Shown: piece after piece, positions 1 through 7,941 of the stretch
How positions within the stretch are numbered: position 1 is the first letter of the stretch
Layout of the letters: each line of letters begins with the position of its first letter
Assembly: GCA_022793815.1 (NCBI GenBank)
Contig: JAAWDP010000011.1
Location: 25,457-89,456 of the forward strand
DNA length: 64,000 bases
Source of the DNA: Clostridia bacterium
Lineage (GTDB): Bacteria; Bacillota; Clostridia; Christensenellales; Pumilibacteraceae
Direction of reading: 5' to 3'
The notes under the pieces: generated by a model
Told to the model about the DNA's origin: nothing
Seen by the model: only the letters and a program-made list of their open reading frames with translations
The model's database searches: none
Made by a program: the position numbers and the translations under genes

Positions 1-702
1 GTGCACGAAACGCTTACTTCCACCAACGACGCCGCGAAAAAACATGCGGCTTCGGGCGGAAATTTCGTTGCCGTGCTTGCCGAAACCCAAAGCGCGGGCA
101 GGGGACGCCTCGGCAGAGGTTTCTTTTGCAAAAAGGGCAGCGGTCTGTATATCAGCGCGCTCATCCGCCCCAAACTCGATATGACGGACTGCGGCAAGAT
201 AACCGCTTATGCGGCTGTCGTGGCGGCAAAAGCCGTGGAAAAGCTGTGCGGCAAAAGCGTGGACATAAAGTGGGTCAACGACTTGTATATGAACTCGAAA
301 AAGATATGCGGAATTTTGACCGAGGGCGGCATGGGCTTCGAGGGCGGCTCGCTCGACTATGCGGTAATCGGCATAGGCATAAATGTGACCGACCCGTGCT
401 TTCCCGACGACGTGCGCGAGGTGGCGACCGACGTCCAAACCGAAAGCGGAGTGAAAATCGGCAGGTGCGAACTCGCCGCCGAGATTCTCAAAGGGCTGGC
501 GGAAACCGAAACCCAAATCAAAAACGGCGGCTTTATCGCCGACTACCGCAGCCGCCTGTTCATGCTCGGGCGCGAAGTGGTCGTCAACGGTTCGTATACG
601 GCAAAGGCGGTCGCTCTCGACGACGACTGCTCGCTTATTCTTGAAAGAGAAGGCAAAAGGATTAAATTCTCGGCAGGGGAGGTCACTCTGAAACTCAAAT
701 GA
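1..702 (+). CDS. birA: Biotin--[acetyl-CoA-carboxylase] ligase, 5' end possibly outside the window
   Basis: Activates biotin to biotinyl-AMP and attaches it to the lysine of biotin carboxyl carrier proteins in the cytoplasm. Visible family motifs are the biotin/ATP loop GRGRLGR (residues 33-39), KWVND (90-94, usually KWPND) followed by KICGILTE, and GIGINV (124-129); the last 45 or so residues fit the small SH3-like C-terminal domain. The reading frame is open at base 1, so the GTG there may be an internal codon. Translation from it begins right at the start of the catalytic domain (the LTSTND segment), so whether an N-terminal DNA-binding domain exists upstream cannot be decided. It overlaps bioY by 4 bp, which fits a biotin uptake and use operon. 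Confidence 0.9.
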   Translation: MHETLTSTNDAAKKHAASGGNFVAVLAETQSAGRGRLGRGFFCKKGSGLYISALIRPKLDMTDCGKITAYAAVVAAKAVEKLCGKSVDIKWVNDLYMNSKKICGILTEGGMGFEGGSLDYAVIGIGINVTDPCFPDDVREVATDVQTESGVKIGRCELAAEILKGLAETETQIKNGGFIADYRSRLFMLGREVVVNGSYTAKAVALDDDCSLILEREGKRIKFSAGEVTLKLK

Positions 703-1268
703 AAAACGCAACCAAAACAATAGTATACATAGCGCTGCTCGCGGCATTCGTCTGCGTACTCAGCCCGTTCGCAGTCAATATCGGTCCCATACCGCTTTCG
801 TTCGGTTCGCTCGGCGTTTATATAGCCGCATGTTTGCTGGACTTCAAGCGCGGCACGGCGGCGGTGCTCGTGTTCGTTTTGCTCGGCTCGTTCGGCGTTC
901 CCGTATTCACAAACTTCACGGGCGGCTTTCATAAACTCGTCGGTGCTACGGGCGGCTTCATCTTCGGTTATATCCCGTGCGCGCTCGTCATCGGACTCAT
1001 AGTCGACAGGCTGGAAAAACACGTGTGGGCATATCCGCTCGCGCTTGTCGCAGGCACAGTAGTGCTGTATACTTTCGGCACGCTGTGGTACATGTTTCAG
1101 GCAAAGGCAAGCCTCGCCGCCGCGCTCGGCAGCTGCGTAGTCCCGTTCCTCATAGGCGACGCGATAAAAATCGTTGCCGCAACCGCGCTGTGCTATCCGC
1201 TCCGCAAACTGCTCAAACGCTTCGTCGCACCCGTCGGCGGTAAAAAGACGGGCGGCTTAACCGAGTGA
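699..1268 (+). CDS. bioY: BioY biotin transporter substrate-binding subunit
   Basis: S component of an energy-coupling-factor biotin importer in the cytoplasmic membrane. The 189 residues have about six hydrophobic segments and the BioY-like stretch GGFHKLVGATGGFIFGYIPC near residues 75-94, with the PFAVNIGPIPLSFGSLGVY segment (about 23-41) typical of the first helices. Length matches the family. The ATG overlaps the stop of the biotin ligase gene (ATGA), so the two are probably translationally coupled. The EcfA and EcfT partners are not nearby, so BioY would borrow a shared ECF module or act alone, as known for some BioY proteins. Confidence 0.93.
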   Translation: MKNATKTIVYIALLAAFVCVLSPFAVNIGPIPLSFGSLGVYIAACLLDFKRGTAAVLVFVLLGSFGVPVFTNFTGGFHKLVGATGGFIFGYIPCALVIGLIVDRLEKHVWAYPLALVAGTVVLYTFGTLWYMFQAKASLAAALGSCVVPFLIGDAIKIVAATALCYPLRKLLKRFVAPVGGKKTGGLTE

Positions 1269-1293
1269 TTTACTGTTGCCGTACCCAAAACCC

Positions 1294-1343
1294 CCGCCGA
1301 AGCGCGCCGCATGTCGGTATAAGCGTATCGGCGGATTTTTTTT
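1294..1343 (+). terminator. Probable intrinsic terminator after bioY
   Basis: CCGCCGA (1294-1300) pairs with TCGGCGG (1328-1334), followed by a T run. The loop is long (27 nt) and itself contains a short repeat, so this is a moderate rather than strong terminator. Confidence 0.45.
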
Positions 1344-1434
1344 GCGATGACCGTGCGCTTGACTTGACCGCACCGCTTATGTTAAACTTATTATAATACA
1401 CATCGGGCGCATCGCCGCCGCAAAAGGAGAAACC

Positions 1435-2103
1435 ATGCTTGCAGTAATAGCCGCAATGGACGAAGAAATCAAGCTCATAAAGACTGCCGCGAAAAACAAA
1501 AAAGAATACTGTGTGTGCGGTATAGACTGCTTCACGTGCACTTTGGAAAACACGGAAGCGGTGGTATTGAAAAGCGGCATAGGCAAGGTAAGCGCGGCAA
1601 GCGCGGCTGCCGTTGCGATAGCGGTGTTCAAAGCCGACGAAGTGATAAACACGGGACTGGCGGCAGGCGTTTACGGTTTCGGTACGGTTATGCTCGCCGA
1701 TAAGGTCGTGCAGTACGATTTCGACATGCGCGCCGACGGATACGAACTCGGTCGCAATCCCGATTTCAAGTCCGCCTATTTCGAATGCGACGCCGCTCTC
1801 ACCGCGCGGCTGAAAGCCTCGCTGAAAAAAAACGGCACGAAATTCGTCACCGCGTCGATAGCCAGCGGCGACGCATTCGTCGCGGATAAAGCGAAGATGG
1901 ACTTTATATGCTCGGCATTTAAGGTCGGCGGAGTGGAAATGGAAAGCGCGGCGGTGGGACAGGTCTGTACCCGCGCAGCGGTGCCATTTGCGATTTTGCG
2001 CGCGGTTTCCGACGGCGGCGATAATGTCGCGGATTTCTACACGTTCATGAAAGACGCCTGCAAAAACTTTACCGACGCCGTTTTGAACTTCTGTAAGTCA
2101 TAA
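1435..2103 (+). CDS. mtnN: 5'-methylthioadenosine/S-adenosylhomocysteine nucleosidase
   Basis: Cleaves adenine from methylthioadenosine and S-adenosylhomocysteine, in the methyl cycle and methionine salvage. The 222 residues begin with the family signature MLAVIAAMDEEI; SGIGKVSAA sits at 47-55, VEMES at 167-171 holds the ribose-binding Met-Glu pair, and the catalytic Asp is D193 in the SDGGD segment. The ATG is preceded by AAAAGGAG at good spacing. A DUF421 gene follows after 29 bp on the same strand. LuxS is not seen nearby. Confidence 0.94.
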   Translation: MLAVIAAMDEEIKLIKTAAKNKKEYCVCGIDCFTCTLENTEAVVLKSGIGKVSAASAAAVAIAVFKADEVINTGLAAGVYGFGTVMLADKVVQYDFDMRADGYELGRNPDFKSAYFECDAALTARLKASLKKNGTKFVTASIASGDAFVADKAKMDFICSAFKVGGVEMESAAVGQVCTRAAVPFAILRAVSDGGDNVADFYTFMKDACKNFTDAVLNFCKS

Positions 2104-2132
2104 AATCCGATTCGAATAAGAATACTATCCAC

Positions 2133-2828
2133 ATGCTGATAGTACTCATAAAATCCGTAATAACATTTATTTTGGTGTTCTTTTTCGTGCGGCTCATGGG
2201 TAAACGCCAACTCGGCGAAATGCAGCCGCTCGAACTTGTCATAACGCTCATAATAGCCGAGGTTGCGTGCATTCCCATGAACGACCCGTATATTCCGTTT
2301 TACAGCGGCGTGATACCCATAGTTACGCTCGCGTTTTTGCATATCGTCTTTTCGTATCTGTCGAGAAAAAGCATGTTCGTGCGCCGTCTGCTGTCGGGCA
2401 GAAGCGTCATAGCCATAGACAAGGACGGGATAAATTACGATAACCTCAAAAAAATGAACGTGAATATAAACGACCTTATCGAGGCGGTGCGAAGCGCGGG
2501 CTACGTCGATTTGAAGGACATAGAATACGCCATTTTCGAAACCAACGGCAAACTCTGCGTGGTGGAAAAGCCGACCTCTGGGGAAGAAACCGCGCCCGCA
2601 TATCTGCCGCTCGCACTGCTGATTGACGGCAAGTGGGAGGACGAAAATTTAAAGACCGCGGGAGTGACGCGGCCGCAGATAGTAAAGGCGCTTAACAAAA
2701 ACAAAGTACACGCCGTGCGCGACGTGCTCTATGCCGACATACGCCAGGACGGAACGCTGTACGTGTCGCCCAAAAACGCAAAGTGCTTTACTTCGGCGGT
2801 ACGCATAACGGGCGGAGACAATTGGTAG
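2133..2828 (+). CDS. DUF421 (YetF-like) membrane protein
   Basis: Two or three N-terminal membrane helices (residues about 1-75, with the typical FFVRLMGKRQLGEMQPLELVI segment between them) are followed by a soluble alpha/beta domain with the LKDIEYAIFETNGKLCV segment found in YetF proteins. This family occurs widely in spore formers; members have been linked to spore and germination membranes, but the biochemical role is unsettled. It lies 29 bp after mtnN and is followed by a DUF4363 gene, a frequent partner in clostridia. Function here is inferred only from family membership. Confidence 0.88.
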   Translation: MLIVLIKSVITFILVFFFVRLMGKRQLGEMQPLELVITLIIAEVACIPMNDPYIPFYSGVIPIVTLAFLHIVFSYLSRKSMFVRRLLSGRSVIAIDKDGINYDNLKKMNVNINDLIEAVRSAGYVDLKDIEYAIFETNGKLCVVEKPTSGEETAPAYLPLALLIDGKWEDENLKTAGVTRPQIVKALNKNKVHAVRDVLYADIRQDGTLYVSPKNAKCFTSAVRITGGDNW

Positions 2829-2850
2829 AAAAACGGGGAGGAAAACTTGA

Positions 2851-3312
2851 ATGAAAAAACTTATAATAGCGTCCGTCGCCATGGCTCTCGTGATTGCCGC
2901 GGCGGCTGCGGAAGTAATATATACCACAAATATATTTCGCTCGCTCGAAGAGTGCAGCAGACAGGCGGTCGCGCTTGCCGAAACGTGCGTGAAGTATAAA
3001 CAGAGCGCGGAGCGCGAGAGGGAAGAATTCGGAGTGGAAAGCGCGTCCGTGAAAGAAAAATCGGCGGAGTCGGAACAGGCTGCCGAATCGAAAATAGCCG
3101 AACTCGACGCAATGTGGAAAAGAAACAAACTCTGCGTCATGATATTCGGCAATCACGCCGTGGTGAAAAATATCGACGAAAAAGTCGCCGCGCTTGCGGA
3201 ACAGGCGAAAGTGAAACAGTGGGAGGACGCAAGCGTTCAGGCTTCGTCGCTCAACTCGTATTTCTTCGGGCTCGCAGACGATACGCATCCGCTTCTCGGC
3301 AATCTGTTCTGA
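2851..3312 (+). CDS. DUF4363 family protein with one membrane anchor
   Basis: The 153-residue protein has one N-terminal hydrophobic helix (about residues 3-25) and then a charged, helix-forming extracytoplasmic region rich in Glu, Lys and Ala, likely coiled coil. AACGGGGAGG lies upstream of the ATG. Genes of this kind commonly follow DUF421 genes in clostridia, and the 22-bp gap supports co-transcription. No enzymatic motif is visible; a partner or accessory role for the DUF421 protein is the simplest inference. Confidence 0.75.
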   Translation: MKKLIIASVAMALVIAAAAAEVIYTTNIFRSLEECSRQAVALAETCVKYKQSAEREREEFGVESASVKEKSAESEQAAESKIAELDAMWKRNKLCVMIFGNHAVVKNIDEKVAALAEQAKVKQWEDASVQASSLNSYFFGLADDTHPLLGNLF

Positions 3313-3388
3313 CACAAAACGTACACGAAACAAAAAGCGGTGCGAAACGCTTGCCGAATCGCCTTAAATGTATTACAATAATAACGGT

Positions 3389-4351
3389 ATGATTAAATTC
3401 GTCGATTTCAAAAAGCATGTCGAAGCGGGAGTGTTTGACCCCGTTTACGCGGCGATAGGCGACGACGCCTTTTTAATATCGAGCGCGGTCAAAATGCTCG
3501 AACGCCTTGTAGACATGCCGGAAATCAACTCGGCGTGCTACGGCGATTCGTCCGATATAGACGCAATGATATTGCAGTACGGACAGCTCCCGATGATGAG
3601 CGGCAAAAAACTCATGAAGTGCGAAATGGAGAACATGCCGCCGAAAACGCTGGAACGCTTCCTGAAATACGTTCATCATAGTCCCAATCCCGATACGCTC
3701 GTGATTTTCGCCGCGCAGAAGCTCCCTGCCTGCCTTGCCGCAAACGTCGGAAAGTATACGGTGGTCGACTGCGCCCGCCTCGACGAAAAAATGACCGTCA
3801 AGTGGATAGCGGCACAAGCCGCAAAACGCGGTGCGAGCATTTCCGTAGACGCCGCGCATCTTCTCGCAAACTACTGTCTGTGCAACCTTACGCGCATAGA
3901 AGTCGAGTTCGAAAAACTGTGCGAAGTCGCTTACGGCAGAATGATAGAGGAAAGCGACGTCGCCGCTTATGTCGTGCCCGACGGCGATTACAAGATATAC
4001 GAACTCAGCGACGCGCTTGCGAAAAAAGACGTCAAACGCACCTACGCCGTTTACGACAGTATCATAGTAAACACCGCGCCCGTGGCGGTCATAGGCACGC
4101 TTTACGGGCATTTCCGCCGTCTTTTGTATGCGGCGGTGTCCAAGTGCGACCGCGAACTTTTGGCGCGCTATCTTCGGGTCAAACCTTACGCAATGGAAAT
4201 GGCGGCGCGGCAGGCAAAAACATATACGCCCAAGCGACTGAAAAAAATAGTCGACCGTCTGTCGCAAATAGATGCCGATTTCAAATCGGGACGCATAAAC
4301 GACCGTGTCGCGCTGGACACGTTCATTGCCGAAACGCTGTGCGCGGCATAA
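3389..4351 (+). CDS. holA: DNA polymerase III subunit delta
   Basis: Delta subunit of the clamp loader, which opens the beta sliding clamp. The 320 residues follow the HolA plan: an N-terminal AAA-like domain without a working Walker A motif (PVYAAIGDDAFLISSAV, then QLPMMSGKKLM) and a helical C-terminal collar ending in LKKIVDRLSQIDADFKSGRI, a family hallmark. An upstream in-frame ATG at 3368 would add seven residues (MYYNNNG), but the ATG at 3389 gives the normal N terminus. It is followed after 13 bp by a membrane protein gene. Confidence 0.88.
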   Translation: MIKFVDFKKHVEAGVFDPVYAAIGDDAFLISSAVKMLERLVDMPEINSACYGDSSDIDAMILQYGQLPMMSGKKLMKCEMENMPPKTLERFLKYVHHSPNPDTLVIFAAQKLPACLAANVGKYTVVDCARLDEKMTVKWIAAQAAKRGASISVDAAHLLANYCLCNLTRIEVEFEKLCEVAYGRMIEESDVAAYVVPDGDYKIYELSDALAKKDVKRTYAVYDSIIVNTAPVAVIGTLYGHFRRLLYAAVSKCDRELLARYLRVKPYAMEMAARQAKTYTPKRLKKIVDRLSQIDADFKSGRINDRVALDTFIAETLCAA

Positions 4352-4364
4352 CGGAGGTTACGCA

Positions 4365-4901
4365 TTGAAGTTTATAAAAGAAAAGAAGATAAATAAGTGG
4401 ATAGTCATAGCCGTGCTTTACATCGCGTTTTGCTTTTCGTATTTCGTCAACTCGCGCGGCAGCGTCGCGCTCATGGCTATAAACTACGGACTGCCGCCCA
4501 TGCTCGACAACGACATATTCGCATTCTTCGTCGGCGGACTCATGCCCGTGCTGATTTACGAAATAATAACGTCGTTTGCGTTCAGATTCGTCCGAACCCG
4601 CGGCTGCGTCGTCGCGGACGATATGCGCTATGCACTGCGGTTTTTCTATATTCCTGCAATGGTCGTCGTAGGCGGTATCAATCTGATTTTCATGTTTTAT
4701 CCGCTCGGCTCGGTTTGGGCGTTCGCGCTCACGCAGAACTTAGTGCCGGCGATTTTCTTTGCGCTGTTCATGGTGTGGTCGCTGAAAACTTACATCGATA
4801 AAACACAGTACAGCCGCCTTATTTTCGAACTCGGCGGCACGTTCGTCATAGTATATGTGATGATTGCTCTGCTCGGTTTGGTTTCGGGGGTGCTCGCATG
4901 A
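4365..4901 (+). CDS. Unknown integral membrane protein
   Basis: I do not recognise the family. From a TTG at 4365, preceded by GGAGG seven bases upstream, the product has 178 residues and about five hydrophobic helices; an ATG reading further upstream (4305) would overlap holA and has no Shine-Dalgarno site. The C-terminal helix runs to the last residues. Its stop codon overlaps the start of the M28-like gene by 4 bp, so the two products are probably made together and may form a membrane complex. The weak general resemblance to Yip1-type proteins is not enough to assign a function. Confidence 0.7.
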   Translation: MKFIKEKKINKWIVIAVLYIAFCFSYFVNSRGSVALMAINYGLPPMLDNDIFAFFVGGLMPVLIYEIITSFAFRFVRTRGCVVADDMRYALRFFYIPAMVVVGGINLIFMFYPLGSVWAFALTQNLVPAIFFALFMVWSLKTYIDKTQYSRLIFELGGTFVIVYVMIALLGLVSGVLA

Positions 4902-6283
4902 AAAAACTGCTTAAAATATCCGCGCTCGCACTTACGCTCATAGCTCTCGTAACCGCGCCGTTTGCACTCGGTGCGAAAACATCCGCGTCGGCAATGCGGA
5001 CAGCTCAGCCTCCGGCTCCCGAAACGCAGGTGTTTTCCGCAAGCGAAATGCAGGACGCTCTTGCCGAGTTTGTCGGCGGCGAAAGCGGAGAAGAAAGGAT
5101 AGACAGAACGCTGTTCGGCGACGGCGAAAAAGCCGCCGCAAAGTATTTGCACGATTATATGCAGTCGCTCGGCGGATTCGAAACGTCGACGGTGACTTTC
5201 GAATATACGCCGCCCGTTCAAAATACGCGCTTCGCTTCGAACAAGGAAGAGCCGAAACCGCTCGTTTCCCAAAACGTGACGGCGGTGCGCAAAAGCGCGG
5301 TCGAGGGCGCGAAAAGCGTGATAATCGGTGCTGACTACGACAACCAATACGCCGACGTCAAAAGCGGCAATACCGCCGTTTTGGAAGGTACGAAAAGCGC
5401 GGGCGCGTACAGAAACGGCACGGGCGTCGCAACCCTAATGACGCTGGCGAAATATATCGCCGATAACGACGTGCAGCTTCCGTTCGATTTGCATATCGTG
5501 TTTTTCGGCTCGGGCGAACTGTGGAACATGGGCGCGGACAGATACGTTAAGGCTATGAGTGCGGCGTTCATGGAAAAAACATTGCTTATGGTGAATTTGC
5601 AGCACATAGGCGGCGACAATACGTATATTTACTGCGACGAAGTAGTCACCAAGCCCGAAACCTATCTTTTAAGTAAGGCGGCGCATGTCGGCGCAGAGCT
5701 TAAGACCGTTCCCGTAACGCTTCCGAAAATGAGCGCGGCATACCTCGACGGCATGGCTTACGTGCATTACGGAATGCTGGGCTCGACGAAATCGTTTGCC
5801 GACCGCGGCATACCTTACGCAAACATATTCGGCGGCACGTTCGATACGCTTTCGCTCGGACTCGACGAGATGAAAGGGCAGAGCAATGTTTCCTATACCG
5901 AAAACGATAATGTCGCATATCTGAACGAGCACATGACGGGCTATGCGCAGAAAATGGCGGACACGGCAAATATGCTGATATCGGCGCTTACCGACGAAAA
6001 TTTCATAGCGTCGGTGGAAAACGCGCGCGAAGGCGCTTTCGATTATTCTCTGCTCATGAAACAGTGGATTCCGCTGCTGATAGCGATAAGCGTGCTGCTT
6101 GTGTGCGGACTCGTTCTTATTCCCGTTGCAAGACACTTCGAAAAGAAATACCCCTATAAACCTACGGCGCGCCGCGTCAAAGTCGCCGTGTTCGGCATGG
6201 ACTACGAAGACCCGAAAGAGGGCGACGTGTTTATAGACGTTAAACGCCGCGAGGATAATAACAATCCTTTCAACGGCTATTGA
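4898..6283 (+). CDS. M28 peptidase-like membrane protein, metal site apparently lost
   Basis: The 461 residues start with a signal or anchor helix (about 4-26), continue with an extracytoplasmic domain laid out like M28 aminopeptidases, and end with a membrane helix (about 391-412) and an 50-residue cytoplasmic tail. Aligning by eye, the zinc-site segments are present but altered: AHYD is GADYD (144-148), the DNASG loop is GAYRNGTG (169-176), the FSGEE segment is FGSGELWNMGADRY (203-216), NLDM is NLQH (233-236), and the terminal HT is YT. Loss of all these ligands suggests a non-catalytic, possibly binding, protein. It is coupled to the preceding membrane protein by a 4-bp overlap. Confidence 0.7.
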   Translation: MKKLLKISALALTLIALVTAPFALGAKTSASAMRTAQPPAPETQVFSASEMQDALAEFVGGESGEERIDRTLFGDGEKAAAKYLHDYMQSLGGFETSTVTFEYTPPVQNTRFASNKEEPKPLVSQNVTAVRKSAVEGAKSVIIGADYDNQYADVKSGNTAVLEGTKSAGAYRNGTGVATLMTLAKYIADNDVQLPFDLHIVFFGSGELWNMGADRYVKAMSAAFMEKTLLMVNLQHIGGDNTYIYCDEVVTKPETYLLSKAAHVGAELKTVPVTLPKMSAAYLDGMAYVHYGMLGSTKSFADRGIPYANIFGGTFDTLSLGLDEMKGQSNVSYTENDNVAYLNEHMTGYAQKMADTANMLISALTDENFIASVENAREGAFDYSLLMKQWIPLLIAISVLLVCGLVLIPVARHFEKKYPYKPTARRVKVAVFGMDYEDPKEGDVFIDVKRREDNNNPFNGY

Positions 6284-6295
6284 GTCGAAGGCATA

Positions 6296-6490
6296 TAAGC
6301 GTCGCATTTCATTGTCAAAAAGAACCCTCGCTCGGGGCAAGTACGGGGGTGTACATGCCCCGTCGCGAAGAACCTTTTTTCTCGAACTGCTCGCCTCTAC
6401 GCCGTCGGACTCCGTACTTTTTTGTCCTTAGCCGAGTGAGCGTTCTCAGCCGAGCGCGAAGCGCGAACGCCAACGCAGTTTGCAAACACA
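6296..6490. repeat. Composite intergenic repeat with GTAC hairpin
   Basis: Bases 6296-6420 are nearly identical to 45232-45352. The core is a hairpin: CGGGGCAAGTAC and GTACATGCCCCG around the loop GGGGGT, with one mismatch, flanked by outer arms of partial complementarity. From about 6447 a second repeat word, CCGAGCGCGAAGCGCGAAC, follows, shared with 34259-34380 and 39724-39745. No convincing gene lies in 6284-6537. Confidence 0.75.
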
Positions 6491-6537
6491 AAGGCTTGCT
6501 TTCGTGGGCAATGCCGTAACGGCAAGAGGAGTATAGC

Positions 6538-6858
6538 ATGAAATATAAGTCCAATTACGAAAGATATAAAGCAATCGGGACTATCGAGATAGATGCAAAA
6601 CAAAAGCTTGAAATATGCGAAATGCTGGGTGACGAACTCTTGGAGCAGTCGGAAAAATTAAATCGGCTGAGAACAATCGCAGGGTTTAATCAGTCGGAGT
6701 TTGCCGAGATTTTAAGCGTCACACAGTCGGCGGTGTCGCAGTGGGAGAAGGGAACGAAAAAGCCGAGCGCGGAAATTCTGATATATTTGACAGACCTGTA
6801 CGAAACGGATATTAAAGAATTTTTGACAGCCTTCGGTTTTACTTTCGCAAATCGATAA
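6538..6858 (+). CDS. XRE-family helix-turn-helix regulator
   Basis: A 106-residue DNA-binding protein. The first 40 residues form a charged helical extension; the HTH_3 domain follows (about 43-98) with FNQSEFAEILSVTQSAVSQWEKGTKKPSAEIL, the usual recognition helix being SVTQSAVSQWE. AAGAGGAG precedes the ATG. It stands alone between a repeat element and a bidirectional terminator, so its target is unknown. It is not a close relative of the two short XRE genes of modules A and B. Confidence 0.85.
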   Translation: MKYKSNYERYKAIGTIEIDAKQKLEICEMLGDELLEQSEKLNRLRTIAGFNQSEFAEILSVTQSAVSQWEKGTKKPSAEILIYLTDLYETDIKEFLTAFGFTFANR

Positions 6859-6862
6859 TAAT

Positions 6863-6893
6863 AAAAAGACCGTAAATATTTACGGTCTTTTTT
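6863..6893. terminator. Bidirectional intrinsic terminator
   Basis: A palindrome with arms AAAAAGACCGTAAA and TTTACGGTCTTTTT, T-rich on both strands. It lies between the ends of two convergent genes, the XRE gene (+) and the Met/Pro-repeat gene (-). Confidence 0.9.
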
Positions 6894-6910
6894 TGTTGCA
6901 TTGTTGTTAT

Positions 6911-7663
6911 TTAAAGTCCGAGCATTCTCACAACCATTCCCACGGCTTCGCTGCCGCCGCCGCCGAACAATCCTTTGAACCAATTGCCGATAGCCTGGAA
7001 CATCTTGATTATTCCGAATTTGTCCAGCATGTCATAACCCAACGTCAGCGGATTGAACCTGTCCACCATAATCCAGCAGATAATGAACACCGCGACAATC
7101 GTGATAAGCACAAACATCAAAAGCATCAAAAGGCAGCCGCCGACGGAAATCGGACTTTTCAGCTTGCGCAGTCTGCTTGCGGGGTCGGAACTTTCGCGCA
7201 GAGCCTCGTCCAACTGATACTGTGCCAGCTGTTCGGGGGTGAACTTCGAAATGTCCACGGGCTCGTTTGCGGGCGCTTTTCCTTTCTTTCCTTTTTTATC
7301 CTTCTTGCCTTTTTTGCCTTTCGCGTCCGCAGGCGCGGGAGCGGGGGGAGCAACGGGAGGCGCGCCTACCACGCCCGTCGAAAAAGTTGTGGTGGTAGTG
7401 GAAGTGCCCGTATACATGCCCTGCGACGGGACGCCCATGGGGGGCATACCCTGCGAGGGAATACCGCCGGGCGGTGCATACATACCCTGCGACGGAATGC
7501 CCATGGACGGCATGCCGGGATAAATGCCCTGCGAGTTCATACCCGCGGGAGGAGGGTACATGCCCTGCGACGGAATACCGCCCATCGTATTCATTCCCGC
7601 GGGGGGAACAACACCCATGGACGGAATGTTTGCGTTATTCATGTTCTTGTTTTTCTTTGCCAT
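6911..7663 (-). CDS. Met/Pro/Gly-repeat membrane protein of unknown function
   Basis: From the ATG at 7663 (AGAGGGA upstream on its strand) the product has 250 residues. Residues 13-86 contain five variants of the unit GIPSQGMY mixed with PPAGMN; 99-112 is Ala/Pro; 115-129 is a run of Lys and Gly; 136-170 is charged; one membrane helix covers about 176-201; the C terminus contains an amphipathic stretch and a GGGG. An upstream in-frame extension to 7831 crosses the AT-rich promoter region and is rejected. Such Pro/Gly/Met-rich N termini recall proteins that scaffold or phase-separate at membranes, but no function can be assigned. Confidence 0.75.
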   Translation of the reverse strand: MAKKNKNMNNANIPSMGVVPPAGMNTMGGIPSQGMYPPPAGMNSQGIYPGMPSMGIPSQGMYAPPGGIPSQGMPPMGVPSQGMYTGTSTTTTTFSTGVVGAPPVAPPAPAPADAKGKKGKKDKKGKKGKAPANEPVDISKFTPEQLAQYQLDEALRESSDPASRLRKLKSPISVGGCLLMLLMFVLITIVAVFIICWIMVDRFNPLTLGYDMLDKFGIIKMFQAIGNWFKGLFGGGGSEAVGMVVRMLGL

Positions 7664-7869
7664 AAAATCCCTCTTTTTTGTCATGAGGTAAATTCGGAAA
7701 ACGCGCGTAAAAGCGAAATCCGTAATATTAGTATAACACGTATAACTATTATATACTATTTTCCGTGTAATTGCAAGCACTTTAAGCGATATATTTTTTT
7801 CCTGCGCCCTTTCAATCCCTTTAAAAAGCAAAATTTTTTGTAAAACGCGGCAAAACCCTCTTAAAAAAT

Positions 7870-7899
7870 TTGCCTAAACTTGCCGTTTAATGATATAAT
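7870..7899 (+). promoter_or_regulatory. Probable sigma-A promoter of the cdaA operon
   Basis: TTGCCT (7870-7875), 18-bp spacer, TATAAT (7894-7899) in an AT-rich divergent region, about 43 bp upstream of the cdaA start. Confidence 0.6.
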
Positions 7900-7941
7900 A
7901 AATTCGGAAAGCAACTTCATAAAGGAGCAAGGGTCATAACC

